Below are positions 20,537 through 30,461 of a stretch of 64,000 bases of DNA, one piece after another. Under the pieces are notes generated by a model. It made no database searches. It saw nothing but the letters and a program-made list of their open reading frames with translations, and was not told where the DNA came from. The first letter of the stretch is position 1, and each line of letters opens with the position of its first letter. The DNA is from Isoetes taiwanensis (Eukaryota; Streptophyta; Lycopodiopsida; Isoetales; Isoetaceae): the NCBI GenBank assembly GCA_021234155.1, contig JAJEKV010000027.1, positions 17,270,891-17,334,890 on the forward strand. Direction: 5' to 3'. The translations under genes and the position numbers were made by a program.

Positions 20537-21814
20537 CGATCTGGTACTGGAACTGCACGGGATATCCTTGGGATGACGGAGAACGCTTACACGCAGCAAG
20601 GGACCAGGATATCATATGCCTAGTGGGGAGCACATAGCAAAGAGGCTACCAGACGAACCAGGATACACACTGTTCACATGTTGGAGGGAAAAGAACTACA
20701 AAGCAGGAAGAGGAAGTGCAGGGCTAGCCTGCTACGTTAGGAATAGAAGTGTCAGAAAAGCATGTATTCTAGAAACAGACATTAATAAAAGATATATGCT
20801 TATGAATATTGTAATGATTGACTATAGGAAATTATATTTACTGATAGTGTATTATCCACCTCAATGTGACAAACTGGAACTACTAGGCATGGGGGAAATC
20901 GTCATGGAACACAGAGATAAGGACCGTTGATCATAGTAGGAGACATCAATGCAAGAACGGGGCAAGAACAGGCACAGAAAGCAGGGATAGACAATGAGGA
21001 TGGACAGTGGAAGCAGACCGGAAGGGGGGATGAATGGCAAAGGAACACAGTAGACGAAATGGAGGTGACAGCGAGAGGAGAAACCCTGATAGAGGTATGT
21101 ACAGCTACAGATATGGTTATATGCAATGGCCTAAGAAGGTGGCAAGCCTCGGGCCAATTCACAAGTACAAATGCCCACGGGAACAGTATAGTAGACTATG
21201 TGATAGCAAATGAGGAAGCAATAAGGGAAATTGGAAACATGGAGTTAGGAGAATGGCCGCTAGGAAGAAGGGAGGGCCACAGACCCATCACACTCAAGAT
21301 AAATGCGACAAGTGGAAGAACAGAAGACAGGCAAAGAGGAGGTAAACAGAACAAACTGGTAGTCAAATTCAGAGAAAACAGAGTGGGAGCATTCATAAAC
21401 ACGGTAAAAAAGAAAATGAGAGACAAAGAGTGGGGAGAGGGACTGAAGGACAGAGGGAACGACATGAATGACATCTTGGAAGAAGCAGCAAAAACATCAT
21501 TCGGGAGAAAAGAAAGAGGGAGAAGGGCTATAGCATTTCGAAGGTCAGTATGGTTCGACGAGACATGCATGGAACAGAGAAGGAAAGTCAAACAGGCAAG
21601 GGGAACTGAGGCATACCAAGAAGAACGGAACAAATATGTGAAGGTACTGAAAAGGAAGAAAGTTCAGGACCTGAAAAACCACCAATGGGGACTAGCCGAG
21701 GACTTGAAAAAACGGCCTAAGAAATTCTGGAACAATATGAAAAAAGGTTCAAAAACAAAAGCAGGTGCATCAGCAGGAGAGGAGGGGGGAGAAGCGGAAA
21801 TAGAAATAGACTAG
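20520..21814 (+). pseudogene. LINE ORF2 endonuclease region
   Basis: The AP-type endonuclease begins with EEIAIWYWNCTG, the usual first strand, in the frame ending at a TAG near 20635. It continues in a second frame to about 20930 (GLACYVRN, YLLIVYYPPQ) and a third from 20927 (IIVGDINARTG, then NSIVDYVIAN, then GHRPITLKI). GDxN, the VDY pair and the C-terminal HRP are recognisable. The last 150 codons (ending 21814) are a basic linker to RT. At least two frameshifts or stops break it. This enzyme normally nicks target DNA for target-primed reverse transcription. Confidence 0.8.
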
Positions 21815-21859
21815 ACAAGATACCTGGAATGTCTATACAAGACAGGGGCTGCACCAATC

Positions 21860-22477
21860 ATGGCCCCAGATGGTGGGCACAGACCCTCATTCTCCAAGGA
21901 AGAGGTTACATGGGCACTAAACAAGATGGCAAATAACAAGGCACCGGATTTATATGGGCTAACAGCGGAGATGTTGAAATGTGTACAAACACAGATAGTA
22001 GGGATCATAACAGAAATATTCAATGAGGTAATACACTCAGGCCTACCAGAAAGATGGCAGTTCAATAAAGTAATCCCGCTCCATAAAGGGGGAAACAGAG
22101 AAGAACCGAGTAATTATAGGACCATCATGGTCAGTTCAGTATTCGCGAAATGGTTCGGGAAAGCACTAGATCAGAAACTGAAAAGTTGGGCAGAAATAGG
22201 GAAACTCAGAGCACAAGGCCAGGCTGGTTTTCGACCGGAGTACTCGACTACGGACCATCTAGTGACTCTAAGGATAATGATAGAACAGGCAAAGGAGAGT
22301 AACAAGAAGATCATATGCTGCTTCGTGGACTTTAAAAAAGCCTTCGACACAGTACCCAGAGATAAACTCCTACTTAGACTAATAGGACTAAGAGCACCAG
22401 GAGGGTTAGTAGGATCAATTGCAAGGCTATATCAAAAGGTATATGCCAAAATAGAGGGGGAAGGGGAAAAACAATAG
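21860..22477 (+). pseudogene. LINE reverse transcriptase, N-terminal half
   Basis: RT landmarks are FSKEEVTWALNKMANNKAPD, then WQFNKVIPLHKGG, SNYRTIMVSSVFAKW, QAGFRPEYSTTDHL and CCFVDFKKAFDTVPRDKL (motif A with catalytic Asp). The frame ends in a lysine/glutamate run at 22477, and the protein continues in another frame (DTGVKQGCPLSPTLF, about 22480-22530), so a frameshift lies just downstream. Confidence 0.9.
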
Positions 22478-23802
22478 ATTGTGACACAGGAGTAAAGCAA
22501 GGATGCCCACTATCACCCACACTTTTTGGGATATACATAGATGCTCTACAGGAATTTTTCAAGGAGAGAGAGGGAGACAGGGAGGCACCAGTGATAGGGA
22601 GAACAAAAGTCCCAATAATGCTATATGCGGATGACTTAGGTATGATGGCGACCAAAGCCAAAGGAATGCACAGAATGCTAGAGATACTAGAAGAGTTTTG
22701 TTTGGAGACAGGATTGACAGTCAACCTGGACAAAACAAAAATAGTGACCTTCGGTACAAAGACAAAACACAAGCCCTTTAAATACAAGGGACAAAAACTA
22801 GAGGAAACCACAGGATACAGGTATTTGGGATATGACACGCATGGCGGGGGAAAGTGGTCAAAAGGGGCAGACAACAGATTCCAGACAGCGATAGACAATT
22901 ATTACGTCATGATGAATTACTGTAACAACAGCAGGATCACCAACTGGGAAATCAAAACATACCTATTTAGCACATTAGTAGCATCGACACAGCTGTACGG
23001 ATGTGAAACATGGGGACCAGGTCTATCAGAGAAGAAATGGAAAAAACAGGAAGGAATACTGAGGCAATGGCACGGACAGGAATTCCAAGTGAAGGCAGGT
23101 ACATCATTAGCAACAATCATATATGAAACAGGGGAAAAGCCAATGGAGGTGAGAGCATGGGAAAGAACAATCAGGTATCTAATAAAGGATAATAGTTATG
23201 GAAAAGAGGACAAACTATCGTCATTGGCAATAGAGGAGTCAACAAAACAACACATAGTAACAGGCAAGGGATGGTTTAACGACGTGGCGAGGTGGACGGC
23301 AAGCATGGGGATGCAACTAAACCATATTATACAAGCAGATGGATGGGACGAAGAATGGACAGGCAGGGCAATGAGGAGCTGGCTAGCACGGCACACAGGG
23401 CCTAAAGCAGACTGGCTATTGGGAACCTTCAATCCAGGGGGACAGATAGGACATATTACATACAAAAGTAACCTGTTGAATAGGAGCAACAGAGGAACGC
23501 TGGCTAGGTTCAGAATGGGGAGCCACGATCTCCGAATTGAGAAAGATAGATGGAGAAAAATAGATAGAGCAGAGCGAATATGTCGACTATGTGACACAGG
23601 AAAAATAGAAGACGAGGTACATATGGTCAAGGATTGCCCGATCTATACAGACATAAGGTCCAAATTTAACAAGGTCAGGTGGGATCTCCCACTCCCAGCT
23701 CTGATGGACAAAGAAGAGACACTCATAGATGTAGCGAAAGCTATAAAAGAGATGATAATAAGACACCGGGGGGTGCACAGAGAGAAAGGGCTAATAATCT
23801 GA
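22478..23802 (+). pseudogene. LINE reverse transcriptase C-terminal half, thumb and zinc knuckle
   Basis: From about 22480 the frame carries VKQGCPLSPTLFGIYIDAL. The main 403-codon frame (22591-23802) has the catalytic MLYADDLGMM box, then LNLDKTK-like VNLDKTKIVTF, GYRYLGYDTHGGG and a long C-terminal domain. Near its end is a CCHC knuckle, CRLCDTGKIEDEVHMVKDC, typical of plant LINE ORF2 (zf-RVT). YADD is intact, so decay lies mainly in the frames. Confidence 0.9.
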
Positions 23803-24062
23803 GAAGCACTGTTGAGGCGAATCAGAGAGGCCTACAGAGTACAGTTCAAAACTGTTTATAACGATGCATTGTGTATGGCCAAGAAGCCAGCTATAAGCAC
23901 GATGCGGGTATTAAAAAGAACAAGAAAGCCCGCTAGAAGGCTACATATACCTATGCGTCTGTTTGTTGGCAGCACCCACTTTTGGGAGCTCGCAGGATGC
24001 TACACAAGTCCGGGGGCCTCACGGCCTGAGGGACGTTAATGTATATTCTATTCTATTCTATT

Positions 24063-24476
24063 CTATTCTTCATTTGGCTCCTCGTCCTCCTCATCACTTG
24101 CGCTATCATCTTCTTTTTCATCTCCTTCATCCTCACTTGATGGTGCATTAATAGACCTTACACTAGTGGATTTCTCACTGCAACAACAAATAACATGACA
24201 GCTTAGTAATTGTGTTCGAAACATGACGTGGCTCTTAGAATACCTTGATCTTCCATGGTTTTTAGACGAGCTTGAACCTCGTCGTCCATTAGAGGTATGC
24301 GATGGAGTGCCGATGTGTGCAAGCTGCTTGTCAAGGGCTGCCTTAAATTTAAGCATGTCAGAATGATCCATTTCTGCAACTATTTTTGTGATGTCCCTTG
24401 ACTCCTCTTCCTCGCTTTCCTCATGTCTCCTTCGTGAGGCTTCCCCCCTCTTTCTTGAGCTCTCCTTTGGAGCCAC
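24063..24476 (-). pseudogene. acidic/basic nuclear-type protein truncated by the LINE
   Basis: The reading starts MAPKESSRKRGEASRRRHEE and continues with a helical EEEESRDITKIVAEMDHSDM segment; a second acidic exon (SSEDEGDEKEDDSASDEEDE) follows after a likely intron (donor at about 24242, acceptor TTGCAG at about 24180). The stop codon at the low-coordinate end is supplied by the LINE's pentamer tail (GAATAG), so the downstream part of the gene has been displaced. Composition resembles CACTA-associated proteins, but I cannot assign a family. Confidence 0.5.
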
Positions 24477-25756
24477 TAAAAAACATAAGCAAATAGATTA
24501 ATAAAATGATATAGAACTGAAAAGAGCAGAACTGCTACTGCAAAACCAAAAAAAAACCCTGTCGTAATGACCCCCTGCACCATTCAATGGCCCTGTGCTG
24601 CAAGTCTCATATCAAACCGAGTAGATCGATTGTGGACAGCAACATTATCAAATCAATCCTCCATCAGAAGAGATCTCTGTATTGGCAGACAAGATGGACA
24701 TAATAGACCTGTCATCAAAGAAATAACCTACCTGGCTAAATCGGAAGAGCAGCAGCCGATATGCTTGAACCGATATAGAAGGTATGCAAAATATGTTTCA
24801 TAATCTCGGAATAAAAAAAAAGGGGTAAAAAATGCTTACTTCTGCCTCTGTTTCTCTTTCTGGCTAGGTTTCAGTGACTTTCCGGCTTCCTCAAACCTCT
24901 CTCTCGATTTGATCTCGATTAGGGCGCGTCTCTATCAAGAAAACCAACAGTGAAATGGCGGGCAAAATGTAGGTAAGAGGAAAAGGGGGAAAATCGTCAG
25001 TTGTTAATCCTCTGTTTTAATTTGACGATTTGTTAGTCACGAAAATCATCCATCGATTATTCTATTTGTAAGGTACATAAATTTTATTGCTTATTTGCTC
25101 TTGGGTTTAGGGGGTGTTCAAAAGAATTGTATCTATAACTATTAAGTAAAATGAAAAAGAAAATTTGACCATCACATAAGTAGTCAAAGTTTACATTCTT
25201 CCGTATCAATTTAAAAGCCTTAGGCATGACGTGTTGTGTCGGCCACAAAGTCTACAAAATTGAGAGCCTATGTGGAGTCTTTCTAAATCTCTTTCTTGTT
25301 CCTTTTCCGTTCTATGTGTTTCAAATCCATGTAACTTCACCAATTTATTTCCTTGTAAATATTTCCAGCATTATACTACAAGAAGTAACAAAGTATCTAA
25401 TTAGCAATAGAAGATCAAGTTTTTGTTCTTTGGTAATTACAAGAATTGTAATGACATTAGAACTTAGAAGACCAACTTTTTATTCTCTAGACCATGTCTC
25501 ATCATAGGTCCTTTATAAGATCTTGAATATATATTCCTATTTTCATTTATTGGAGAGTTCTTTATAAGATTGTGAACATATATTTCTATTTTCAAATGGA
25601 AATGGTTTGTTTTGTTGTATCGCACATATACTATGCTACGTTGGCATTCCATATGCCTTGACTTTACGATTATACTAATTTTGTCCATAGGTTTATGGGC
25701 TCAAGTTTTTTGCCAGGACTTATATTTTGAGAATCTAAGAGCATACCCAGAGCTGA
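24477..25756. other. non-coding region
   Basis: No supported gene. It includes the probable 5' side of the gene truncated at 24063-24476 and AT-rich sequence from 25080. A GTCAGTTG / TTAGTCAC pair at 24995-25040 recalls the subterminal repeats near 36 kb but is too sparse to call. Confidence 0.35.
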
Positions 25757-25981
25757 GTGATGAGCACATCTAAGCAACACAGTGCCTCCGCGATGAGCAC
25801 GTCTGACCATCCCAGTGGCTCCGCGATGAGTACCTCAGAGCATCCCAGTGGCTCCGCGATGAGCACCTCTGAGCATCCCATTAACTCCACTTCGTCGAGC
25901 AATCAATCTTCAATGCCATCTATTGACGAGCTCCCAACGTCAAGGTGTCGATCTCCCTCTTTCTCCTCACCTCTTTCTTGA
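25757..25981 (+). CDS. Ser-rich repeat ORF with four 33-bp units
   Basis: A 74-codon frame, probably one exon, built from four tandem 33-bp units (25759-25791, 25792-25824, 25825-25857, 25858-25890), each coding for a variant of the 11-mer MSTSEHPSGSA. It ends in a Ser/Pro-rich tail (SSSNQSSMPSIDELPTSRCR). The repeats are whole codons, so unit number can vary without frameshift. No family recognised. It lies on the same strand as the CACTA element downstream and could be a 5' exon of its first gene. Confidence 0.4.
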   Translation: MMSTSKQHSASAMSTSDHPSGSAMSTSEHPSGSAMSTSEHPINSTSSSNQSSMPSIDELPTSRCRSPSFSSPLS

Positions 25982-26440
25982 TAACTTAGGCTAGTCACTA
26001 TACTGTATAACAAGATTTGCAAAATACTATAAGATTTGAGGTAATATACTACATGGTGTTGATTTTGTACATGCGAAACATAATTTTAGGGGCTCTCGCT
26101 GCCCTACGTCACCCCCCGTGTGAATATGCACCCAAACGAAAGGGGGTTTCAAGGGGGATTTAATTTTAGTGTTGAATGTAATGGTTTATGTGTTAACCTA
26201 AAATTTTTTTGGCCCCTTCGGGGCCTTAAGAATTGATGAACGAAGTAGAAAATATTTGTAATGATATTATAGACACTATTAAAAACATTTTATTGATATC
26301 TATTTATTTAGAAATTTAAAATAGCAAAAAGAAATAGAAATCATGATATAAAGTCTAAAGGCTTCAATATTGTAGCGATGTAACATGTAATAATGTTGAT
26401 TGATGCAATAGTGGGACCTCTAATAAGCATGCTGCCATAT
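25982..26440. other. non-coding; contains a GC palindrome
   Basis: AT-rich with a perfect short hairpin GGCCCC-TTC-GGGGCC at 26211-26225 after a T-run. No gene seen. Confidence 0.4.
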
Positions 26441-27173
26441 TCATCGAACATGGATCCAACTGTGATCCAACTGTGAAGGTAGAGCTAGAGCAAGATAGAG
26501 CATCATCCTTGTCATTGGAGCTGTGAGATGCTCTGCCATACAGGTTTCAGTACTTGCATTGACATGAGAAATTGTTTCTTCAAAGATTTTACAGTATAGA
26601 ATGTCGTATCTATGCACTGAATAGAATTCACTACCAGTGCTCAAATACGTCTCGATACTTAAGCGATACCTGCAAGGGTACTTAGCAGAAACCAGTAGCA
26701 AGCATTGTTTGTAATACCTATGCGCCTCATCCGGATTAAGCTCTATAATGGCCTTTGCGCCAAGTGTAAGGCATTGTAAAAATACATCTTCAGGAAGCTT
26801 GTCTGCAGCAAACTCCAAATCTGTGAACTCCATAACTGCTTTTTCATGATTCCCAATCTTCATAAAATAACGGATCACTCTGAACATTCCTTCGAAACCA
26901 TATCCATACGGACAACCACACTGTGCCCAAGCTTTTATTAGGTCGACACAAGCTTGAAGTTCTTTTTCATTCGCGGTCAAGATCATAAAGCATCACGAGA
27001 GTGTTAATGGCATGCACCGAATGGATCGCTTTTGTTGTTGGAGGAACTAAGCTTTGCCTTAACAAATGAATACCATCTAGAGTGTAATGATTTTTTACAA
27101 ACGTCACCAAAACATATCCAACGTAAAATGAAGCCATAGTTGGCATAGAACGGAACAGTTTTAGGAACGGCAA
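26441..27173 (-). pseudogene. helical-repeat (TPR/PPR-like) protein fragment
   Basis: Two overlapping frames (27173-26967 and 26986-26441) join through a frameshift near 26970-26986. Together they give about 240 residues of alternating amphipathic helices, for example VDLIKAWAQCGCPYGYGFEG, MFRVIRYFMKIGNHEKAVME, FLQCLTLGAKAIIELNPDEA. The pattern is like TPR or PPR helical pairs, but I cannot align it to a defined family. The absence of a clean start and the frameshift suggest a gene remnant or an exon set with unrecognised splicing. Confidence 0.35.
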
Positions 27174-29112
27174 GCCTTAAGGAACGGGCAAGACTACCTC
27201 AGCACGCACGGAACAGAACGGTAAAAAAGTACTTAAAATGATCAGAAACATTGAAATACTTCAAACATTGAAATACTTCAGAATATGACGTCCAAATATG
27301 TTAATTCATAACAACAAAGTCTCAAAATGCATGAAAAGCATGAATGTAGTTGAACAGTGCATAACTTTTATAATAAATAAATGTACTTCAATAAACATTC
27401 AAAGTGAAAGATGTTGTCAATAATCTTACAATCAATTTGATCCGAGGGACCAAGCTAGACCCATGTTTCATTCTATCGCTTATCTTGATTTAGTAAGAAA
27501 AACCTACAGAATGCATGTTCTATGCATCAAATTTCTTTCAGGGCTTTTGTTTCTTATTGCATGCACGTTGCACAGATTTATGTGTCTAGATGTAGGAAGA
27601 TGGGATCCAAGGAAAGGCATTCAAGAATACATTGAAATCAATATTATTTTGCCAGATTTGAATTCTAATATGTAGCATAAACTCATCAAACTGTAACTCA
27701 CACTATGAACTTGTAGCAAACTGTCAAAGTACCAATCTTTTTGAATGTAGAATAAAAGAAGCATGGAAGGGCACAAGAGATTAAGCAGCTCCATGCAAAG
27801 CTAATAGTGGAAGGAGTATGCATAGATCATCAAAGGCCCGGTGGAGGCCGTGGTGGAGGTGTGGTGGAGTTTCGCCAGGGAAAATAAGCGCATTATAGCC
27901 TATATAGAAAGATTTATAATGAACACAGGAATGGGTCTGGGATGTCTTAGTGTGGCATTCGCCAAAAAAAGCTTGTTGATAGCAAAAAATGATCACGCTT
28001 GCTTCGCTATGGCATGAGAGATAATTTTGCTAAGAAGATTCATACAAAGAATAACCTAAAGCATACCTCGGCCTGAAATTGAGTAGCAAAGCAGATCGAA
28101 GTTGGTGCCACAAAATGCGATATTGCGGGTTCGAATATAGAAGATAGCAACGTGATTCATCCGGTTGGCAAATACCTCCCCTTAATCGGAAATAAACGGT
28201 AGTCTTCAATCAATTTTGGTCAGAAGTCGACAACCACATCAGGCCCAAGCCGCCGCTCAAGACAACGTTCTTGCCAACACCAAAAATCCCAAATTTTTGT
28301 CATAGGCACCCAGACACACACGGGTGATGTCTCGACACGCCCATGCTTTTAGGTTATCCTTCATGCCGCATCATTCAAAGATGTTCTCGCAGATCAATGG
28401 TCATCCGTGGTTGGATCCAAACACCCGCTAAGAACTCGCAGGAAGTGATGCTTGAGGAAGAAACCGACTCTCAGATGCAACTGTAGGCTGAGCTAAAAAA
28501 GCTCTGCACTTCAAATTTCTTCATCGTTAGATTGAAAAAAGGGCATCTCCTCCTGGCCATCCAAAGGGCCATAACCGTGAGACCCCAGTAATTTGGCTGA
28601 GCTGGATTCAGAAAAGGGCATCTCCTCCCCGCCGCCTAAAGGGGGCCAGAGAAGAACGGTCACCTGCCTTCCTCCATAGCCACCGGTTGGCTTAGTTTAC
28701 TCAACGTTTGGTTTTGGCATCTGCTCAGTCGGCAGTTCCGCTGGCTGGTTTTGAGCTCCAGCTCTGCTATCACAGTGACCCATGAAAATTTCGCCTCGCC
28801 CTCGCCATCTCTGTTCTGCTCTCAATTTCGCCTGCCCCTTGCCTGGAGAGGATCTGCTATCCACGAGGCTTGCATGTTCAGCCCCTAAAATAAAAAGAGG
28901 GCTTTTGTTTGAGCCCTTGGATGTTGGGACCATTGAAAAAAAAAGCTAAATCAACGACTAAGAAATGGTGCACTCTAGATGTACGCATTAGTACGTCCAT
29001 TCGAATACGCCATGAAATCTTAGGAAAACCTTTGTGAAAAGCGTACAAAAACACAAACAAAATCCCCTGTTATTATGCTACATATTCATCTTTTCCCATA
29101 GGAATGAAATTC
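27174..29112. other. non-coding region
   Basis: Nearly 2 kb without a supported gene. The left part is AT-rich. The part from about 28050 to 28900 is more GC-rich with short open frames, but no motif is recognisable. Confidence 0.4.
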
Positions 29113-29675
29113 TTCATCTTCCAAATCAAAAAAAAACTTGGCTTCGAGATGATCCATTTGAGCGACTTGCCAGGCAGTACGATAACTGTTGGTGCAAAAA
29201 ATACAAAGGCACTAGCAGAAGAATGTATACCACGAGACGTGATCACAAAATGAAGTATGGTTTGATGCCAAATGCTCCACCTCCATCTGAGCTTGAGTTG
29301 AAAGCACGACAAGAAGCATATGAGGTAAAATGTATTTATTATACAATATTCTAATCCTATCTCAATATATATGATATGACTTGGCATAGTATCTGGACAT
29401 GCTTCACGAAAAATCCTAAACTTGCCGAGACATCAGAGAGCCCCATGTCATCTGGATCATTGGGTTATTCGCAAAGTACTAGTTCTAGTCCAAGAGAGGC
29501 TCAAGAAGTTGAGAGAGGTCGCACGAGGGGAAATATAGTGGCAACAAAACTTAAATGCCATTTTAAGAAAAGCTCGCATAGTCTTGCTCATGCATGTGAA
29601 ACAAAAAATGACATGGCTGAACAACTCCCCCCCACCTTAGAGCCTCTATTGTTCCATTTGATCGATCAACCCTAG
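29113..29675 (+). pseudogene. first CACTA gene, two degraded exons
   Basis: Exon A follows a TTTCCCATAG acceptor at about 29101 and encodes a basic protein (TWLRDDPFERLARQYDNCWC, then KKYKGTSRRMYTTRRDHKMK, ending QEAYE at a GTAAAA donor near 29323). Exon B starts after GGCATAG near 29391 and encodes SESPMSSGSLGYSQSTSSSP, then a basic Cys/His segment ending ETKNDMAEQLP. The exon join is out of frame, and the end of exon B meets the SET frame at a run of seven C (29628-29634), so small indels have broken it. Position and style suit a TNPA-like or Transposase_24-like protein. Confidence 0.45.
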
Positions 29676-29701
29676 GCTGTTGGGAAGGGGAACTGCCTCC
29701 A

Positions 29702-30280
29702 ATGCTGAAAGAATTTATGTATTGGGGCCATAAGTACATGATTGCACCTTCTTTAGAAATACCACAAGCTGGAAGGGGTTTGTACATAATGGAGCATGTG
29801 AAAGTCCCATCTGGGCACTCAACTGTGTTGATGGTGTTTGGTGGCCCAAAGTATCCTTGGGGGTTATGGCATAAACTTGCTTCTTTCATGCCTAGTATGT
29901 CTACTTATGCTATGGCATTGAATGCGGCATCTTTGAGCGAGCAGAGAGATCGTGGAGAATATACTTCACGCGGTGCACACATATATATTGATGGCCGACC
30001 AAGTGTTCATGGCAATATTGCAGGACTTATAAATAGCTTTCGTGGTCATCCCGAATTAACAAATGCAGAATTTGAAGAGACTACAGAATATGACCCATAT
30101 TACATGAATGGGTATGCTGGACTGTATGTGAGAGTTTGTGCCATACGCAACCTCCGTCCTGGAGAGGAATTGTTTGTCAAATATCCTTTCAGGAGAGATA
30201 CCCCAAGACGAGTGGAACGTAAGAGGCGTGGCGAACCAATTGTTGTGCCCTATAGAAGGAAACGTTGCCTAGATGTATAA
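29702..30280 (+). CDS. SET-domain protein (histone-lysine methyltransferase-like) inside a CACTA element
   Basis: A 192-codon intact ORF. SET motifs are in order: GRGLY near residue 24 (the S-adenosylmethionine loop, normally GxGxx), an insert of about 75 residues, then HGNIAGLINSFRGHPELTNA (equivalent to the GNxARFINHSCxPN region) near 103-122, and YVRVCAIRNLRPGEELFVKY near 145-164. A basic tail follows (RRDTPRRVERKRRGEP). The canonical NHSCxPN reads NSFRGHPEL, so the cysteine and asparagine of the knot are replaced, and activity is uncertain. The frame is open further upstream (to ACTCCCCCCC) and could have been fused to the preceding gene. It sits 180 bases before the transposase gene on the same strand. 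Confidence 0.75.
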   Translation: MLKEFMYWGHKYMIAPSLEIPQAGRGLYIMEHVKVPSGHSTVLMVFGGPKYPWGLWHKLASFMPSMSTYAMALNAASLSEQRDRGEYTSRGAHIYIDGRPSVHGNIAGLINSFRGHPELTNAEFEETTEYDPYYMNGYAGLYVRVCAIRNLRPGEELFVKYPFRRDTPRRVERKRRGEPIVVPYRRKRCLDV

Positions 30281-30461
30281 TCGTACCTTTGACATGTAAA
30301 GCTAATGATCAATAACCTAATTTTAATGGTTTATGATTTTGACAATGTTAATCATGTAATGATGTTTCGTTAATGGTTGTGTCTTATCATCAATGCATGT
30401 TTCTCTTCTCTTTATCTTTTTGTATATCATTACATGTACAAACTCCCACAAAGAAATAAAC

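Larger units (their letters stand above)
19454..24069 (+). mobile_element. decayed LINE (ORF1 + EN-RT ORF2) with ATTCT tail
   Basis: Order on the plus strand: ORF1 (19454-20536), AP-type endonuclease (about 20520-21400), reverse transcriptase (21860-about 22900), C-terminal CCHC zinc knuckle (about 23580-23640) and a pentamer tail of about six ATTCT units at 24040-24069. The combination of AP endonuclease and no RNase H points to an L1-like plant LINE. ORF2 is broken into at least four frames. The tail joins directly to the coding sequence of an opposite-strand gene (24063-24476), so this insertion truncated that gene. The 5' end is not defined. Confidence 0.85.

Noticed and set aside
25371-25386. 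TACTACAAGAAGTAAC as the left CACTA end
   Set aside because: First base is wrong, similarity stops after about nine bases, and no subterminal TTAGTCAG array follows.
26211-26225. GGCCCC-TTC-GGGGCC hairpin as a terminator
   Set aside because: Rho-independent terminators are bacterial; there is no gene ending here and the context is plant nuclear DNA.
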